Shown: positions 5,415-7,303 of the stretch, one piece after another
How positions within the stretch are numbered: the stretch's first letter is position 1
How the letters are laid out: each line of letters begins with the position of its first letter
Source of the DNA: an uncultured Eubacteriales bacterium
GTDB taxonomy: Bacteria; Bacillota; Clostridia; Christensenellales; UBA1242
Length of the DNA: 7,303 nucleotides
NCBI GenBank assembly: GCA_900557585.1
Contig: USTJ01000032.1
Coordinates: 1-7,303, forward strand
Direction of reading: 5' to 3'
Program-made: the position numbers and the translations under genes
The notes under the pieces: model-generated
Database searches by the model: none
What the model was told of the DNA's origin: nothing
What the model saw: the letters and a program-made list of their open reading frames with translations, nothing else

Positions 5415-6437
5415 ATGAAAGTTTTACTTACTGGTGGGCTTGGATATATTGGCTCACACACCGCCGTTCAATTGCTTGAAGCAGGCGAAGAAGTTATCAT
5501 TGTTGACAATCTCAGCAATAGCGACCGTAATGTTTTGAGAAAAATTAAAAAAATCACTGGAAAAGATGTAAAGTTTTATAAATATGATTTACGCAAAGAG
5601 GCGGGTCTCAAAAAGATTTTTGCGGATAACAAAATTGATGCTGTAATTCACTTTGCAGGTCTCAAAGCGGTTGGTGAAAGTGTCAAGAAACCAATTGAAT
5701 ATTATGAAAACAACCTGGAAAGCACAATAAATTTGCTTAAAGCCATGCGTGAATATAATGTGAAAAATCTTGTGTTTAGCAGTTCTGCAACAGTTTATGG
5801 GAAGGCAGAAAGCATGCCAATTTATGAAGATTTTCCAACTAGTGCAACAAATCCATATGGCAGAACAAAGTTGTTTATCGAGGAAATTTTGAAAGATGTT
5901 AGCCTTGCTGACCCAAGCATGAACATCGCAATTTTAAGATATTTCAACCCGGTTGGTGCACATGAAAGCGGACTTCTTGGCGAAAACCCAAGAGGCATTC
6001 CAAACAATTTAATGCCATACATTTCAAGAGTTTCGGTTGGTGAACTCAAAGAACTCAGTGTTTTTGGAAACGATTATAACACAAAAGACGGAACTGGTGT
6101 TCGCGACTATATTCATGTTGTAGACTTGGCCGATGGTCATCTTGCAGCACTCAACAAACTCAAAACCAATTGTGGACTTGTGATTTATAACCTTGGAACC
6201 GGCACAGGATATAGCGTGCTTGACATGGTGAATGCCTATAACAAATGTTGCGGTGGAAAAGTGAAATATAAATTTGCACCTCGCAGACCGGGCGACATTG
6301 ACGAATGTTATGCTTCGCCAGACAAGGCGCTCAAAGAACTTGGCTGGAAGGCAACAAGAACCCTTGATGAAATGTGCGAAAGCACCTATAAATTTCAACT
6401 TAATGAAATGAAGCATTGCAAAAAGAATAAAAAATAA
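5415..6437 (+). CDS. galE: UDP-glucose 4-epimerase
   Basis: A 340-residue cytoplasmic short-chain dehydrogenase-type epimerase that interconverts UDP-glucose and UDP-galactose through a bound NAD(H). The NAD-binding loop is GGLGYIG (7-13, GxxGxxG), with Asp31 after the second strand (VDN) placed to hold the adenosine ribose. The catalytic set is Ser122-124 (SSSATVYG), Tyr148 and Lys152 (NPYGRTK, YxxxK). NPVGAH (178-183) and the UDP-binding RRPGD (290-294) follow. Length is normal. Cys298 aligns with the position that is Tyr299 in E. coli GalE and Cys307 in human GALE, so the pocket may also accept N-acetylated UDP-sugars. The start is ATG 5415, 6 bases after AGGGGG; it gives the standard family N-terminus, MKVLLTGG. 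The gene has its own promoter and terminator, with no Leloir-pathway partners in view, which suits a general supply of UDP-galactose (or GalNAc) for surface polysaccharide. Confidence 0.97.
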   Translation: MKVLLTGGLGYIGSHTAVQLLEAGEEVIIVDNLSNSDRNVLRKIKKITGKDVKFYKYDLRKEAGLKKIFADNKIDAVIHFAGLKAVGESVKKPIEYYENNLESTINLLKAMREYNVKNLVFSSSATVYGKAESMPIYEDFPTSATNPYGRTKLFIEEILKDVSLADPSMNIAILRYFNPVGAHESGLLGENPRGIPNNLMPYISRVSVGELKELSVFGNDYNTKDGTGVRDYIHVVDLADGHLAALNKLKTNCGLVIYNLGTGTGYSVLDMVNAYNKCCGGKVKYKFAPRRPGDIDECYASPDKALKELGWKATRTLDEMCESTYKFQLNEMKHCKKNKK

Positions 6438-6475
6438 TTTTATTGCGATGTTCAAAATAAATGTGAATAACGAAC

Positions 6476-6506
6476 AAAAAAGAGTATCAAATTGACACTC
6501 TTTTTT
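6476..6506. terminator. Rho-independent terminator after galE, possibly bidirectional
   Basis: The six-base A-run plus GAGT (6482-6485) pairs with ACTC (6497-6500) plus six T. One A-C mismatch (6486/6496) is followed by TC/GA closing a five-base loop. It lies about 40 bases after the galE stop. The matching A- and T-runs would let it also stop minus-strand transcription from the DUF1667 gene. Confidence 0.82.
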
Positions 6507-6802
6507 GTTTGCTTTTAAATTTGGTTTGCAAATTATATTTGTCATGTTGTTGTCTGCAATCAATCAGATGAAATATAAATTTTGCATGACATTATATTTT
6601 TAATAGTCATAACGCTCTAAATTTATAATTGGTATAAGAAAAATATTTTTATATAATTTTGTTTGTTGTGCGTTGTTTTTTCAAGAACACTTTTTGTTTG
6701 TTGTTTTGTTTTTTTTTCTAAAATATGTGAAATTGATGTAAATTTGTGTGTTTTTTATTAAATTTTGCACTTTTTTACATATTTACTATACTTTTGCAAA
6801 GT
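6507..6802. other. AT-rich convergent intergenic region, no supported gene
   Basis: Nearly 300 bases between the galE terminator and the DUF1667 stop, strongly T-rich on the plus strand. Short open frames have no ribosome-binding site or family resemblance. It holds one promoter-like pair (6629-6657) and a loose inverted repeat, TGTCATG (6540-6546) with CATGACA (6585-6591). I see no RNA gene or terminator of its own. Confidence 0.5.
6629..6657 (+). promoter_or_regulatory. Orphan promoter-like sequence in the intergenic region
   Basis: TTGGTA (6629-6634), a 17-base spacer and a perfect TATAAT (6652-6657). A transcript would start near 6664 and run antisense into the DUF1667 gene; no plus-strand gene follows. 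In DNA this AT-rich a chance match is quite possible. Confidence 0.3.
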
Positions 6803-7141
6803 TTAAATTGTTTTTGTAACAACAATGTCTGCGCCCGTGCCAAGAACATTCTTAATTACAACATCGCCAATTTTTGCGCTTTCAACATAAACTTTGTCAA
6901 TTTCTTTCATAACATCAAAAATCATTTTCTTTGGAATTGGGCAAGATGTTTTAACACTTGTCACACCTTTTTTTGTTCGGATAAGACTTGTCACAATTCT
7001 TTTTGGTGATGTTACTTCTTCTTTTCCAAATTGTTCGCCACGAATGCAGTTGTTTCCAGAAACGGTGTAGCCGTCTTTGGTTTTGTCAACTTTCAAACTG
7101 CAACCCATTGGGCACATTATGCATGTCAAATTTATGCTCAT
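6803..7141 (-). CDS. DUF1667 family protein with Cys cluster motif
   Basis: A 112-residue DUF1667 protein, a small family usually encoded beside FAD-dependent oxidoreductases of the glycerol-3-phosphate dehydrogenase operon type in anaerobes. The N-terminus carries CxxCxxxC (TCIMCPMGCSLKV) and a fourth Cys about 18 residues later (NNCIRGEQFG), an arrangement like the iron-sulfur site at the front of molybdopterin oxidoreductases. A 4Fe-4S cluster is therefore plausible. The conserved tail includes PIPKKMIFDVMKEI and GDVVIKNVLGTGADIV. Two adjacent ATGs exist, at 7144 and 7141. The second is preferred because GGAGG (7149-7153) lies 7 bases before it but only 4 before the first; the difference is one Met. 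The start overlaps the stop of the upstream gene (ATGATGA), so the two are probably translationally coupled. A fifth Cys (TSCPIPK) is also present. Confidence 0.9.
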   Translation of the reverse strand: MSINLTCIMCPMGCSLKVDKTKDGYTVSGNNCIRGEQFGKEEVTSPKRIVTSLIRTKKGVTSVKTSCPIPKKMIFDVMKEIDKVYVESAKIGDVVIKNVLGTGADIVVTKTI

Positions 7142-7302
7142 CATTGCACCTCCACAACAATATTGTCTTTTGCGTTTGTTTTGTCAATTTCCATTGAAAT
7201 CATTTCTCCGGGAACACCCGCAAGCATATATTTTTTTGAAAGAATGGTGTCGCCACTTCTTGCAACGATAAATGTTTTTGTAATTTTGCTTTTAAGACGG
7301 AA
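7141..7302 (-). CDS. C-terminal end of probable FAD-dependent oxidoreductase, partial
   Basis: An open frame enters from the right edge on the minus strand and ends at TGA 7143-7141, giving 53 residues. It reads FRLKSKITKTFIVARSG, then DTILSKKYMLAGVPGEMISM and a short acidic end finishing IVVEVQ. The PGEM motif after a pair of beta strands resembles the C-terminal domain of the FAD/NAD(P)-dependent oxidoreductases typically encoded just before DUF1667. The flavin-binding part lies outside the window, so identification leans on this ending and on context. Its stop overlaps the DUF1667 start, and the DUF1667 ribosome-binding site lies within its last codons, which is strong evidence of a shared transcript. 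Confidence 0.6.
   Translation of the reverse strand, partial: FRLKSKITKTFIVARSGDTILSKKYMLAGVPGEMISMEIDKTNAKDNIVVEVQ
7147..7153 (-). promoter_or_regulatory. Strong ribosome-binding site of the DUF1667 gene
   Basis: Read on the minus strand this is GGAGGTG, inside the last codons of the upstream gene. Its distance to the two tandem ATGs favours the second (7141) as start. Confidence 0.7.
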
Positions 7303-7303
7303 T

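Noticed and set aside
6024..6563. Long minus-strand frame opposite the end of galE
   Set aside because: It is a shadow of the galE coding frame; no ribosome-binding site and no recognisable protein family.
6540..6591. Inverted repeat TGTCATG ... CATGACA
   Set aside because: Only 7 bp with about 38 bases between the arms and no supporting inner pairing, so neither a convincing RNA structure nor an operator.
6639..6650. AAAAATATTTTT palindrome
   Set aside because: Trivial A/T palindrome in a very AT-rich spacer.
1..7303. CRISPR array, tRNA, rRNA, insertion sequence, prophage or toxin-antitoxin pair
   Set aside because: Searched by eye on both strands: no regularly spaced repeats, cloverleaf, transposase motif or terminal repeats, and no small gene pair of the toxin-antitoxin type.

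Overview
The window looks like a chromosomal stretch from a low-G+C, Gram-positive-type anaerobe, most likely a Clostridia-like member of the Bacillota. This rests on the AT-rich composition, strong Shine-Dalgarno (SD) sites of the AAAGGAG/GGAGG type, TTG start use, sigma-A-like promoters, U-tract hairpin terminators and the gene families present. UGA is used as a stop. There is no sign of a phage, insertion sequence, CRISPR array, tRNA or rRNA. The organism assignment is inference; no gene here identifies a species.

Layout, left to right. (1) The 3' part of an ABC-F ATPase gene (+), cut by the left edge inside the Walker B motif of its first nucleotide-binding domain and ended by a strong, probably bidirectional hairpin. 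(2) A convergent gene (-) for a RadC-like protein with helix-hairpin-helix and JAB/MPN domains. It keeps the zinc ligands of the JAMM motif but has Lys where the motif's Glu normally aligns. (3) A divergent intergenic region with a perfect GGGGTTAACCCC palindrome and a good promoter reading right into lemA. (4) A lemA-DUF2207 membrane-protein operon (+), in which the stop of the first gene directly abuts the TTG start of the second, closed by a terminator. (5) A small gene (+) for a Rossmann-like protein related to nucleoside 2-deoxyribosyltransferases, behind an extended -10 promoter with an extremely short leader. (6) galE (+), UDP-glucose 4-epimerase, with its own promoter and terminator. 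(7) About 300 bases of AT-rich DNA without a supported gene. (8) The end of a minus-strand operon: a DUF1667 protein with a Cys motif, and upstream of it, cut by the right edge, the C-terminal 53 codons of what is probably an FAD-dependent oxidoreductase.

Most units look like independent housekeeping or accessory functions: translation, envelope (LemA/DUF2207), nucleotide-sugar metabolism, redox. I see no clear large new system. The points most worth a second look are the altered JAMM motif, the palindrome between radC-like and lemA, the small deoxyribosyltransferase-like protein of unknown role, and the DUF1667/oxidoreductase pair.
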